Source: Ypsolopha sequella
Lineage: Eukaryota > Arthropoda > Insecta > Lepidoptera > Ypsolophidae
Direction: 5' to 3'
Assembly: GCA_934047225.1 (NCBI GenBank)
Contig: CAKOHE010000091.1
Coordinates: forward strand, 310,001 to 374,000
Length of the DNA stretch: 64,000 nucleotides
Below the pieces are notes generated by a model, which made no database searches, was not told where the DNA came from, and saw only the letters and a list, made by a program, of their open reading frames with translations. The translations under genes and the position numbers were made by a program. Positions 34,441 through 45,587 of this stretch are shown here, in pieces. How positions within the stretch are numbered: position 1 is the stretch's first letter; each line of letters opens with the position of its first letter.

Positions 34441-35220
34441 AGTGAAAACTAAAATTATAATACTGAGTGAAAACTAAAATTGACCTTATTCGTAATTCAT
34501 TAAATTTTTCAGGCTTAAGGCTTCAAACAAGGAATAATCACTTAAAAGTCCTTCACTGAACCCCGGACAAACCATTCCTTCAACCAACGAAGCCAATGAC
34601 TCAACCAAGTCTTACTTCTACCGCCCGTGCATTATACTGAAGCCTGCCTTATGGTATAAAAGAAGCGGACATCCATCATTTACATTAGTTCTCTACTTAA
34701 AGCACAACAAAAGTTCTACCAACCATGGTTCATTACTAAATTGCTTCTATCTTTATTCCGGCAAAAGATTGTGACCTTAAGGGCCACATTTCTGTAACAA
34801 ACCACCTCCACAAAAATACAGAACATTTGAAATAACCTAATTAATGGATACTGGGAAACGGCACCACTAGATTGTACCCCCCCAAACTGAAGTGAAACTG
34901 AACCTATTTACTATCTAATCACATAACTTGCACCCCTCCCAAATTACATTAACTACTTCTATTGGATTGTCTGTTAAAACGCGCGTTCTCCTTGACCGCC
35001 GCAGTCTATATGTGTAAAGATTCAAACCATCGCATAGATTGCAGTAAACGCAGAACGCTGAACGTGATACGTAGAACGCAGAACGTGATACATAAAGCAC
35101 GTGTGACAAAGTGCCCCATAGAATTAACACGGTTCAAAATTATGATCACACAAAAAAAAAATAGAGATGTGCACTTTCTGTCCTAGCTGGTGACAGAGGG
35201 TACGCTGCGCTGGCGCGGCT
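34441..35220. other. No gene assigned; TATA-box sequence at 34655
   Basis: GAGTGAAAACTAAAATT occurs twice next to the gypsy target site (34440-34482). TATAAAAG at 34655-34662 is followed about 30 bp later by ATTAGTT, a plausible initiator, so an old LTR or promoter may lie here. No coding frame was recognised. Confidence 0.4.
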
Positions 35221-35231
35221 CGGCGTCACTA

Positions 35232-35237
35232 TATAAA
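35232..35237 (+). promoter_or_regulatory. TATA box upstream of a splice-like unit
   Basis: TATAAA in a GC-rich setting (CGGCGTCAC before, CCCCGGATGAG after). A GCAC/GTGAGTAC donor-like site follows at 35284, then an acceptor TTTGTTTCAG at 35553. This arrangement fits the promoter and first exon of a spliced transcript. Confidence 0.45.
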
Positions 35238-35743
35238 CCCCGGATGAGCCCACGCACCTCGCATTTGGGCGTCATCACGGCACGTGAGTACTTTCTTTTA
35301 TTTACGTGATTCCTTCGCATGACTTATGCCTCAAGTTGAATCGCTGCCATTTTGTTGTGACCGCGTGGCGATTAAGAAGTTTCCTGAAGATTTTCTTTGT
35401 CAATCTAGTGGCCCCAGATCCTTTAAAGATATTACAAAACCCATGAAAGGGATATTAGAAACCGTGTCTGATATGTTTTTTTCAAAACTAGGAGTCGACC
35501 TCGTGTGTTAACCAGATATATCCAGTATCGTAATGCTGTTTCCTTTGTTTCAGTGAGCCGGGGGGTGCCGTGACATTTACTTTTCGCGGCCTGCCGCTGT
35601 GTGGTGAGTACAAACTAGATAATAATTATCTTACTGACCATGTCCTTACTGCTTTATTGAAGGAGGTGAATTTTAGAATCCATCCATTGTTGAAAATGTT
35701 AAAAGACAAACCTAATTTGCGATGAAATAACACTCCCCCTTCT

Positions 35744-36000
35744 CATCCATCCATCGATCAGCCTGTATTCGTCTACTGCTAGACATAGGCATTTTCAAGA
35801 TTTTGGCAATTTTGGCGGTCCGCCGTCATCCTCGTCCATCAAAGTCACTCCTCTAGAACCGTGCCGGGACTTCTAACCGCAACGTCTTCAGGTCGTCGGT
35901 CCTGCAGGCAAGAGGTCTGCCTACGCTTTACGCCTACGTCATAGCTTTGCTGTTCGTGGTCTCTACTAGAACGCCTTCCTACTGCTATTAAATGTAGGTA
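35744..36000 (+). repeat. Lepidopteran-type CATCCATC...CTGCTAGACATAGGC interspersed repeat
   Basis: CATCCATCCATCGATCAGCC, GTCTACTGCTAGACATAGGC, then AGGTCGTCGGTCCTGCAGGC and GTCTGCCTACGCTTTACGCC are in the order I recall for a very common lepidopteran dispersed repeat. Related copies lie at 41941-42400, 43905-44030 and 52879-53035. Confidence 0.6.
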
Positions 36001-37432
36001 CATTTCGTTTGTTATATCACACCCTTAATAATAGTTGATCAAATTTTGCAGGCAGGCAGAAGATTCTGCCAACGGCAGCAGGCCGCGGCGCGCCCCATGC
36101 CCGCGCTCGCGGCTTCAACCGCGACGTCACCTGCAAGTCGCAACGCAGCGACGCGACGTTGATTGACGTCGCCCAGCGCCACTCCGGCCGACGCAGCTGC
36201 CGCCGCTCAACCACCGCCCAGGTTGAGCGGCCCGCAGCGGATGCGCCAAATTCAAGTTACAATACACTGACAGTAAGTTATACATATAGTCATATAAACA
36301 CCATTTCGCTTGAATAATCTTCTCATTACCAAAACATCAGAGAAAACTGGGTGTAGCTAGGTAGTGTATGGTTATTTTTCATCGGTTTGTGCGTGCTTGT
36401 GACTTATTTGAACAGTCAAAATCAAATTCCAAGTCAAGACAGACCAATATTTTTGTCTTCTAATTAATCCTAGTTTCACGATTGACTTAATTGTGGTACA
36501 ACCTTATACGTCTAAAATATCCTAACCGGTCGGCCTCAGCTTCAGGCTTCGAGAGGCGCGCCAAACGGTTCTTCTTGCGACCGTGCCGGCGGCGGAGAGA
36601 ACAAATGTATGAAGTTGTGTAGCGCCGGCCGGTCATGTGCGCTCGATCACTGGCCGGAGGCGCGCCAGTGATCGAGCGCACAGGACGAACCTATTGCCGA
36701 GCGCTTTGAGCGAGCGAGCGCGCTATAGATTCGATGCGGTCAAAGGCGCCGACGGGTGTCGTGGCAGGGCAAAGCCCGTCGCAAAAACCGCCTGGAAGCG
36801 CATCAAGAAGCGCTGCCAGAAGCCTGAAGCTGTGGCCCTGGCGTAAGGGCGTAAGTGTATGAAGCGTGAACGAAAATTATATTTCTGGGAATAACGTTCC
36901 ACTGAACTGTCTTATAATGTATTTAATATCGGTTAAGGGGGCAACAAAAATTTAGTCTTTATTCCAAATTCCATAGTCCCCGTTATCTACACTTAAACTT
37001 TAGCAATTTATTTATAAATATGGATTAATTTATCTGAAATAAATGAATATTATTATTATTATTATTAAACTATAGGGACATTATAGAATCGATATTTTTT
37101 TGGTTAATCAGTGTTTTTTTTTTGTTACAGATTTACCGACACCGCAAAAAGGGGATCTAAAAAGGCCGACTTGCCGAAATTAAGATTCACTTTACCTTTT
37201 ATTTAATTTAAAGCTTTTGAAGCTCTTAGTAGGCCCTTAAAAATAGGCTTTGTTTTTGTGTTTTTTTTTACTTTGAAGCTCGTAGCAGGCGACGACTTCT
37301 TTTTTTATACTATAGGCAGACCTTTACTTTGTTATTATATACTTACAGATAATTTTTGCTGCAAATAAACTTTCCTTTTTCCGATTATAGCTTTTTATTG
37401 TCAGTGGCGAGACAATAGTTCGCCCGAACAGA
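35840..37432 (+). repeat. Composite repeat unit, head, copy 1
   Basis: This is colinear with 52879-54296 at high identity from AAAGTCACTCCTCTAGAACC to GACAATAGTTCGCCCG, with small insertions, deletions and a short inverted segment near 36656-36680. In both copies the head runs straight into the 40-bp minisatellite, so head and array form one duplicated unit. Confidence 0.9.
36625..36682. repeat. Short perfect palindrome within the head
   Basis: TGTGCGCTCGATCACTGGC is followed closely by CGCCAGTGATCGAGCGCACA in inverted orientation. The arms are separated by only a few bases and would form a strong hairpin. In copy 2 only the left arm remains (53626-53650). Confidence 0.85.
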
Positions 37433-40400
37433 CAGTACTCTACACAGACAGTACTTGACCCGTACAGACAGTACTCGACACATTCAGACAGTACTTGACC
37501 CGTACATACAGTACTCGACACATTCAGACAGTACATGGCCCGTACAGACAGTACTCGACACATTCAGACAGTACTTGACCCGTACATACAGTACTCGACA
37601 CATTCAGACAGTACATGGCCCGTACAGACAGTAGTCTACACATTCAGACAGTACATGGCCCGTACAGACAGTAGTCTACACATTCAGACAGTACTTCCCG
37701 TACAGACAGTACTCGACACATTCAGACAGTACTTGGCCCGTACAGACAGTACTCGACACATTCAGACAGTACTTGGCCCGTACAGACAGTACTCGACACA
37801 TTCAGACAGTACTTGGCCCGTACAGACAGTACTCGACACATACAGACGGTACTTCCCGTACAGACAGTACTCGACACATTCAGACAGTACTTGACCCGTA
37901 CATACAGTACTCGACACATTCAGACAGTACTTGACCCGTACATACAGTACTCGACACATTCAGACAGTACTTGACCCGTACATACAGTACTCGACACATT
38001 CAGACAGTACTTGGCCCGTACAGACAGTACTTGGCCCGTACAGACAGTCCTCGACACATACAGACGGTACTTCCCGTACAGACAGTACTTGGCCCGTACA
38101 GACAGTACTTGGCCCGTACAGACAGTACTTGGCCCGTACAGACAGTACTCGACACATACAGACGGTACTTCCCGTACAGACAGTACTTGGCCCGTACAGA
38201 CAGTACTTGGCCCGTACAGACAGAACTCGACACATACAGACGGTACTTCCCGTACAGACAGTACTCGACACATTCAGACAGTACATGGCCCGTACAGACA
38301 GTAGTCTACACATTCAGACAGTACTTCCCGTACAGACAGTACTCGACACATTCAGACAGTACTTGACCCGTACATACAGTACTCGACACATTCAGACAGT
38401 ACTTCCCATACAGACAGTACTCGACACATTCAGACAGTACTTGGCCCGTACAGACAGTACTTGGCCCGTACAGACAGTCCTCGACACATACAGACGGTAC
38501 TTCCCGTACAGACAGTACTTGGCCCGTACAGACAGTACTTGGCCCGTACAGACAGTACTTGGCCCGTACAGACAGTACTCGACACATACAGACGGTACTT
38601 CCCGTACAGACAGTACTTGGCCCGTACAGACAGTACTTGGCCCGTACAGACAGTACTCGACACATACAGACGGTACTTCCCGTACAGACAGTACTCGACA
38701 CATTCAGACAGTACATGGCCCGTACAGACAGTAGTCTACACATTCAGACAGTACTTCCCGTACAGACAGTACTCGACACATTCAGACAGTACTTGACCCG
38801 TACATACAGTACTCGACACATTCAGACAGTACTTGACCCGTACATACAGTACTCGACACATTTAGACAGTACTTGACCCGTACATACAGTACTCGACACA
38901 TTCAGACAGTACTTCCCATACAGACAGTACTCGACACATTCAGACAGTACTTGGCCCGTACAGACAGTACTCGACACATTCAGACACATTCAGACAGTAC
39001 TTGACCCGTACATACAGTACTTCCCGTACAGACAGTACTCGACACATACAGACGGTACTTCCCGTACAGACAGTACTTGGCCCGTACAGACAGTACTTGG
39101 CCCGTACAGACAGAACTCGACACATACAGACGGTACTTCCCGTACAGACAGTACTCGACACATTCAGACAGTACATGGCCCGTACAGACAGTAGTCTACA
39201 CATTCAGACAGTACTTCCCGTACAGACAGTACTCGACACATTCAGACAGTACTTGACCCGTACATACAGTACTCGACACATTCAGACAGTACTTCCCATA
39301 CAGACAGTACTCGACACATTCAGACAGTACTTGGCCCGTACAGACAGTACTTGGCCCGTACAGACAGTCCTCGACACATACAGACGGTACTTCCCGTACA
39401 GACAGTACTTGGCCCGTACAGACAGTACTTGGCCCGTACAGACAGTACTTGGCCCGTACAGACAGTACTCGACACATACAGACGGTACTTCCCGTACAGA
39501 CAGTACTTGGCCCGTACAGACAGTACTTGGCCCGTACAGACAGTACTCGACACATACAGACGGTACTTCCCGTACAGACAGTACTCGACACATTCAGACA
39601 GTACATGGCCCGTACAGACAGTAGTCTACACATTCAGACAGTACTTCCCGTACAGACAGTACTCGACACATTCAGACAGTACTTGACCCGTACATACAGT
39701 ACTCGACACATTCAGACAGTACTTGACCCGTACATACAGTACTCGACACATTCAGACAGTACTTGACCCGTACATACAGTACTCGACACATTCAGACAGT
39801 ACTTCCCATACAGACAGTACTCGACACATTCAGACAGTACTTGGCCCGTACAGACAGTACTCGACACATTCAGACACATTCAGACAGTACTTGACCCGTA
39901 CATACAGTACTTCCCGTACAGACAGTACTCGACACATTCAGACAGTACTTGGCCCGCACAGACAGTACTCGACACATTCAGACAGTACTTGACCCGTACA
40001 TACATAACTCGACACATTCAGACAGTACTTGACCCGTACATACAGTACTCGACACATTCAGACAGTACTTCTCGTACAGACAGTACTCGACACATTCAGA
40101 CAGTACTTGGCCCGTACAGACAGTACTCGACACATTCAGACAGTACTTGACCCGTACATACAGTACTCGATACATTCAGACAGTACTTCCCGTACAGACA
40201 GTACTCGACACATTCAGACAGTACTTGGCCCGCACAGACAGTACTTGACACATTCAGACAGTACTTGACCCGTACATACAGTACTCGACACATTCAGACA
40301 GTACTTGACCCGTACAGACAGTACTTGACCCGTACATACAGTACTCGACACATTCAGACAGTACTTCCCGTACAGACAGTACTCGACACATTCAGACAGT

Positions 40401-40559
40401 ACTTGGCCCGCACAGACAGTACTCGACACATTCAGACAGTACTTGACCCGTACATACAGTAGTCGACACATACAGACAGTACTTGGCCTGTACAGACAGC
40501 ACTCGACACATTCAGACAGTACTTGACCCGCACAGACAGTACTCGACACATTCAGACAC
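37421..40559. repeat. 40-bp minisatellite array 1 (~78 copies)
   Basis: The unit is two related 20-mers, GTACAGACAGTACTCGACAC followed by ATTCAGACAGTACTTGACCC, so the 40-bp period is a dimer. Variants include TACTTGGCCC, a shortened TACTTCCC, CATACAGACGG and TAGTCTACAC. Because 40 is not a multiple of three and common variants lack stops in several frames, long open frames arise on both strands. These are by-products of the repeat and I do not call them genes. Confidence 0.97.
38306..39640. repeat. ~890-bp higher-order repeat inside array 1
   Basis: The pattern of unit variants in 38306-38743 recurs exactly at 39196-39633, offset 890 bp. The array thus grew partly by duplication of large blocks, not only unit by unit. 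Confidence 0.85.
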
Positions 40560-41090
40560 ATTAGTTATTAAAGAGAAACGAGGTTGAACTGATGACGCCC
40601 GGATATCATGACGAAGTCGATTCGAGCACGCGCTAAAATGTGGCGCGATAAAATGGCGTCTGGCAAGATATAAAAGAGGGTACACGCGGTTCAACCACAG
40701 TTCTCTTCGAAACGCGGACGCAGAACGTCATTCTGTCCGAATACGTTGTGATTTTAGTTGATTTACAAAGTGAACTTCTGTATATTAGTTAGAATTGTGA
40801 AAAGCCTATTAAAGTTATATAAAGTGAACATTTATGTACTGAATAAAATCGTGAACTACAAAGTGTGCTATTTGTTGAATCAGTGAATATAACGTGGAAA
40901 GCTTCTGAGTAGTTTTATTATTAAAACTGCGAAAGAAGTCAAGAAGAACGACGGTATCGCACAGTGAAACATCGACAGGCAAAACGACGCCGATGGTATG
41001 ATCAAAGAAGAAGTTCCAAGGAAAGGATTTTGCCAACGAACAATCCTGTCACTGGAATGTCATCAACTACGCTTCAATCAAATCAGCGGC
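40560..41090 (+). promoter_or_regulatory. Promoter-like region: TATA box plus initiator
   Basis: TATAAAAG (40669-40676) is followed 29 bp later by CAGTTC (40698), a good arthropod initiator spacing. The downstream 300 bp is A+T-rich leader-like sequence with AATAAA (40841-40846), and GGCAAG/GTAAGG near 41092 is a possible splice donor. It could be an LTR or the 5' end of a retroelement. It directly abuts the minisatellite. Confidence 0.45.
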
Positions 41091-41379
41091 AAGGTAAGGA
41101 CGGAAACCGATCGAGGTTATTGGATTTGGGCCAAACACAAGCTACCAATTGCCAAGAGCAGCAATACCATGAGCGGCGTAATCCACGGGTAGTGCAAGTT
41201 CGTGAAGAGTGGTGCCACCAATTGCAGCAGCAGCAGCAGCAGCCAAATAATGCTCGCGAACGAAAAGACAAGCAGCTGAGGCAGCCTCGGCCAACAGATT
41301 TCGGTGACCAGAGGGACCAGCAGCCACGTGAATACCAGGAAAGAAGATCACGTAGTCCATCTTTTTCTCTAAACGATTT
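40964..41379. other. Unassigned stretch with open frames on both strands and a CAG run
   Basis: The plus-strand frame is Arg/Gln-rich with a poly-Gln tract (CAG repeats near 41224-41242). On the minus strand, 41360-41142 is open and Ala-rich, and it lies in the same frame as the SMG1-like fragment to its right, after one stop codon. I cannot decide which strand, if either, was coding. Confidence 0.35.
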
Positions 41380-41382
41380 CAC

Positions 41383-41714
41383 TCATATGCGATTTCATGC
41401 GGTGTCTCTGGATTTGCAGATGTTACGTGGTTTAGTTGTTCCAGTACAAACACAATGGGTTCAAATAGTATTCGATGTTTCTCTTTAACTAGTCTTTCTT
41501 TTTCTTCTGAACTCAGGTTATGATTATTTTTAACTTTTATTATTTCTGTTTCTAACTGGGAAAGCCTCTAACTGAATTCGGAATGATGTTGCACCAATGT
41601 TACTAGCCACACTTCATCCCAAAGAAGATTGATTCTTTGTAATTCTTTGACTAGTAATTTTACTTGTTGAATAGTTTTGGGTGCTTGTTTGGCCAATGTT
41701 TCTACCATATTGAA
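41383..41714 (-). pseudogene. SMG1-like kinase fragment (FAT-region), broken
   Basis: Read on the minus strand from 41714, the frame gives MVETLAKQAPKTIQQVKLLV, then KELQRINLLWDEVWLVTL, one in-frame TAG, ETEIIKVKNNHNLSSEEKER, EPIVFVLEQLNHVTSANPE and TPHE, before a stop near 41375. The LLWDELW-type motif followed by a Lys-rich coil and PIVFxLE...TxxxxETPHE matches, from memory, the region of SMG1 (nonsense-mediated-decay kinase) N-terminal to its kinase domain. About 110 residues survive, without introns, consistent with a processed or captured fragment. The identification has not been checked by search. Confidence 0.6.
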
Positions 41715-41940
41715 TTACCAATTTTATTGAAGCGAAGGTAAAGCAAGTTATATTTCGAGCCGCCTTGTGCTCAGCATAAGTTATTTAATTTAAGGAAGCC
41801 AATTTATGTTTATTATAGTTCCCCGTTTAATCAAAATGTATTTTTTTATAAGAATAAAATTATTTAATATAAAAATTACTTTTTGTAAATAGCGTGTTTT
41901 ATTTTTATTTCCTGAAGCTCTCTACTGACATTTACATTTC

Positions 41941-42400
41941 CATCATCCATCCATCAGCCTAGTTTGTCCACTGCTGGACATAAGCCTTTCCAGGACTTTG
42001 CCACTCCCGGCGTAATTCTGAAAGAATTGCCCATACTCACACACGCTGGGCAGGCGGGTTGGTGAGTGCGGTGCCGGAACCCTCGCACCAGTGACGACGC
42101 TGCCCGTCACCAGTCTGTTCCATATAAGGCCCAGCTGTTAGGGATGGATATACCGCCATCCATCGGTCCCAGGCATGGTAGGACTCCTGGTTATTTGCCT
42201 GTGAGCTGTCCTCTTACTCTCCTCCGAATTACTCCGAGGGGGTCTCCAAGTAAGATGGGGTACCTCCACAGTCGAGCCCGGCATCAGATTGGTCGACACC
42301 AACAAAGCTCATCGCAGGTATTCGCGCCGTTTTTGAGTAGAGATTTGTGTGAAGGTAGCCGGTCTTCCTTTATCCCATGGACGTACTTTATCCTTTATGC
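41941..42400 (+). repeat. CATCCATC...CCACTGCTGGACATAAGCC interspersed repeat
   Basis: CATCCATCCATCAGCCTAG, TGTCCACTGCTGGACATAAG and TGCCCATACTCACACACGCT mark the same family as 43905-44030 and 35744-36000. This is the longest copy here, with a 5' portion lacking in the others. Confidence 0.65.
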
Positions 42401-43035
42401 TTTAGTCAAAGCTTGGCATATTAATGTCAAGTCATGTCACAATACAAACGCCAACTTTTTAAGGCGAATGGATACGCCAACTGCAATTTGGACCTGTCTT
42501 TGAAGGCCTCCTCCTCCCACACGGGTGGTCCAAAAACTTTCATAAAAATAAATGATAGGCATTATAGTCAAAAATAAATTTTAAGTTTCATAAACTGTTT
42601 TTCTATTGTAAGCTTTGACAAAAAAAAATAGAAAGTCATCGAGAGTTTCACATGATTAACACAAGAATTCTCTTACTCCTTCCAAACGCCTAAAGCGATT
42701 TTAATTATAAATTCACCAAATTATAGGAAATTCTTAGATCTAAATAATTTAAGTTCAAATTTTTTTTCTGTTCATGGCGTCCATGTGAAAAGTATTATTT
42801 TGTCCTACTTTGCGCTAGACGGAGACGCAGTGGTTGTTGTAACAGCCACTTATCAAGGCACGCTGAAGTGAACATTATTTCAATGTCATTTCCGTTGATA
42901 TTTGTACCGACACACATCGAGTTGCTTATTTAGCGTGGTCATGTTTAAAGTAACAAGGTTTCAGAGTGGGTCAGAATTAGTTTCCGCGACCCTACATAGT
43001 TATGTTAAAATAGGATTTATATATTATACCGGTAC
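42401..43035. other. A+T-rich DNA, no gene seen
   Basis: No recognisable motif, repeat boundary or RNA gene was found. Confidence 0.45.
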
Positions 43036-43191
43036 TTATGTGGGACGCGACCTGTGTAGATACACTGGCCCCATCCCGCATCAATGCGACCTCAACTAGG
43101 GCTGGCGCGGCAGCAGCTGCAGCAGAGGCCTCCAAGAGACGCACATATGCAGCTTTAGGGGATGGCTACATATTTGTGCCTTTTGGGGTAA
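43036..43191 (+). pseudogene. Fragment of the non-LTR RT C-terminal tail (same family as 16348-18010)
   Basis: The plus strand encodes MWDATCVDTLAPSRINATST, then AGAAAAAAEASKRRTYAALG and YIFVPFGV. This matches VWDATCVDTLA...AGAAAEGAEKKK...YMFAPFGVETLG in the longer copy. It is a short isolated remnant with A+T-rich DNA on both sides. Confidence 0.8.
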
Positions 43192-43904
43192 TATTAACAA
43201 GTAAGAAAGAGACAGAATATAGTGTTGAAATGATATTGATTTGTTTTTGTACATTCTAACATTATATTTTTATTCTTTATTGTACACAGATAAAAAACAT
43301 ATTATTTGCACACTGTACTTCGAGATATCATGTACATAGGCGAGCTTATCTCTAAAAAGAGATTTCTCCCAGCAAAGCCGGATTGATAAAAAGAAGTCAT
43401 AATAAAAAGTAGACATACATACGTGTACATTAAAATATTTTAATACACTTACACCCTATGATTGCGTTGCAAAACCTGCCACCTCATTAAACAACCAGAC
43501 ACAACAATCAATACTCACCACACCGTATTCATCGACTAATATTTCTACAAGACCTTGATGAAACATGCAACCCTACGTCTATTTCTTTATCTAAAGAAGC
43601 CTTGATGCAGCTAGATGACCAACACTACATTATGTCATTCCCGAAACCATTGAAAGTGCAGCTAAGTTGCAGACAAGAATACCAGCACATCCTGTAAGCA
43701 AGTTACATTGCAACCTCTTTATATGCCCAAGCCACCGAAGCATTCCTTTTTCTACTCTATTTATAGTTTAAATTGTGAATATCATCTGAGCGATGCATTT
43801 TAGAGATTGCGATTCTTATGAAAAGTGTCGAGTATTGTCAGCTGACTAATATGTGATAACTAATTACACCCACGCAAAATTATGACTTTATCAAATATAA
43901 TTAT

Positions 43905-44030
43905 TTACCATGTCCATCCATCCATCCATCAGCCTGTCTTCGTCCACTGCTGGACCTTTATAGGCCTTTCCAAGATTTCGCCACTGTTGGCGGGCCTCCT
44001 GGAAGAAATGCCCATACTCACACAAAACTA
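43905..44030 (+). repeat. CATCCATC...CCACTGCTGGACC interspersed repeat, short copy
   Basis: CATCCATCCATCCATCAGCC, GTCCACTGCTGGACC, AGGCCTTTCCAAGATTTCGC and TGCCCATACTCACAC show the same word order as the copy at 41941. Confidence 0.65.
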
Positions 44031-45587
44031 CGCGAGTACAATACTTCTGTTCCATTTTGGTGTTCTAGCAGGCCTACAAACTTGAAATTTTGCATGCGGT
44101 TAGTGTTAAGTGTACATTGCAAGAAAAAAATATAAAAATGTTATTTGCGGTTGGTAATTTAATATTTCCATACAAAGTCTATACAAAATGTATGTTTCCA
44201 GCTGCATCTATAAATTTGTATGACACTAGATGACGTTGGTAATATGCTGCTTTGCATTAAAGGCATCTACCACGAAAAATTCTACCTCGTGATGCTAGAT
44301 GGTAAAAAGTGTATACCTTTGTGGGGTGTGGTATTTGTTGTTGGTATCCCACAACCACTTGAGCTAGGTCTGGAACTTAGGTTAGGTGCAGCGTATCATC
44401 AAAAACATAGATAAAACTGAACTTTCAAAATTGCATTTAATGGGGTATTGAACTATTCACGAACTGTGTCGTCTCTTCAAGTGCGAACATATCCTTAGAC
44501 CAGCAGCAATCTTGATTGTCAAAAGTAATAGATAGATTACATTTAGTAATGTTGAAAGAATAGGCAGCGGTGCAGCGGCTGAGCGCGACCCAAGGGCGCG
44601 CGCGCTTATACCGCCATCTTTCCGAAATTAAGCGAAACTACTACGAACCTACCTTTACTAGGAAAGAAAGTAATCTCCACTTGAGCCGTGAATCCGATTG
44701 AATTCGATTGTTTTGAACCAGTAGCTCTATCTAGCTACAAGTTTGAAACTAAAAATCGAATTACGCTCCAAAGTATGGCGGTTGTCAGTCCAATAGATAA
44801 TTATACTTATACCGGAATAGATGCGCCACTCTAGTTTCTAAAAGTATTGTTTTATGTGCCCCAACACTAGATGACGCTATATTTAGTGCTGCTTAGCGCC
44901 GGTAGATGTCGCTTATTAATTTTAATGTTTCCAATAAAAGTCCCAACTATTTTCGTCTAAAAATAAATTATTTTTCCTGGGATAACAATTACCAATAAAG
45001 GTTGATAGGAACACCGTCGGGAATTATTATCTAAGAATAAAAATAATTTATAGTTAAACGAAAATAGTTGGGTTGGACATTTTCTTTACGTAGGTATTGG
45101 GTTTTGTAATTTAAACATAGAAGTGGTAAGTTATTTTTTTTTATATCACACAAATTCACAATCTTGTAATAAAATAGGAACCTTATTTTACACCAGAATG
45201 TTTGTAGTTAGGGGGCATTTGGTAGCTAATAACCTCTCCTAAATACAACCCTTATGTATTTGTGGAACAAGTATCAAGCAGGTGTTAAATTTATCATTTG
45301 AAGGAAATAAAATAACTATTGGTTCGTTCCAGAAAGATTGTAGTGTAGGATTAATTAAATAAAAGTAGATTTCTTCAGTAACTCGAAATATGTATTTCTT
45401 TTTCTTCATTTTGATGACAACCGGAAACGGGGCCGCAGACAAGGTAGAGCTTTTTACCATAGAGAAATATTATGCAGATACACACTATTTATAATTAATT
45501 GTAAAGCTCATAACAATAACGTTTTTACTTTGGCTTCTCAGCTGTCTCCAATATTCCACCAAGTATCGGCAATCCAACGCTAAAAGG
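44031..45587. other. No gene assigned
   Basis: The stretch is A+T-rich with a GC-rich patch at 44568-44620 (GCGCGCGCGC run). TAGATGACG occurs twice (44227, 44866). The right edge should contain the 3' end of the P-like element, but I could not recognise its terminal inverted repeat. Confidence 0.4.

Larger units (their letters stand above)
35260..37200 (+). other. Putative spliced transcription unit, head of composite repeat copy 1
   Basis: Splice-like signals occur in order on the plus strand: donor at 35284; acceptor 35553 to donor 35604 (GTGAGT); acceptor TTTTGCAG to 36051 and donor GTAAGT from 36273, enclosing 221 bp of high G+C (36052-36272); a GC-rich segment ending at a GGC/GTAAGT donor near 36850; and acceptor TTGTTACAG to 37130 followed by TTTACCGACACCGCAAAAAG. 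The same last three signals recur in copy 2 (53091-53279, near 53730, and 53937). Copies differ by indels that are not multiples of three, so protein coding is doubtful. It could be a non-coding RNA, a decayed gene carried by a repeat, or chance. No known protein was recognised. Confidence 0.4.

Noticed and set aside
37535..40462. Many open frames of 65-267 codons with TRHIQTVL- or YCLNVSSTVC-type repeats in array 1
   Set aside because: They follow from the 40-bp period lacking stops and appear on both strands and in several frames, with no start context or domain.
40964..41488. A 174-codon plus-strand Arg/Gln-rich protein
   Set aside because: It overlaps the SMG1-like minus-strand fragment at its end and has no recognisable domain; poly-Gln comes from a CAG run.
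44220..44414. Open frame of 64 codons
   Set aside because: Short, no family resemblance, in A+T-rich repeat DNA.
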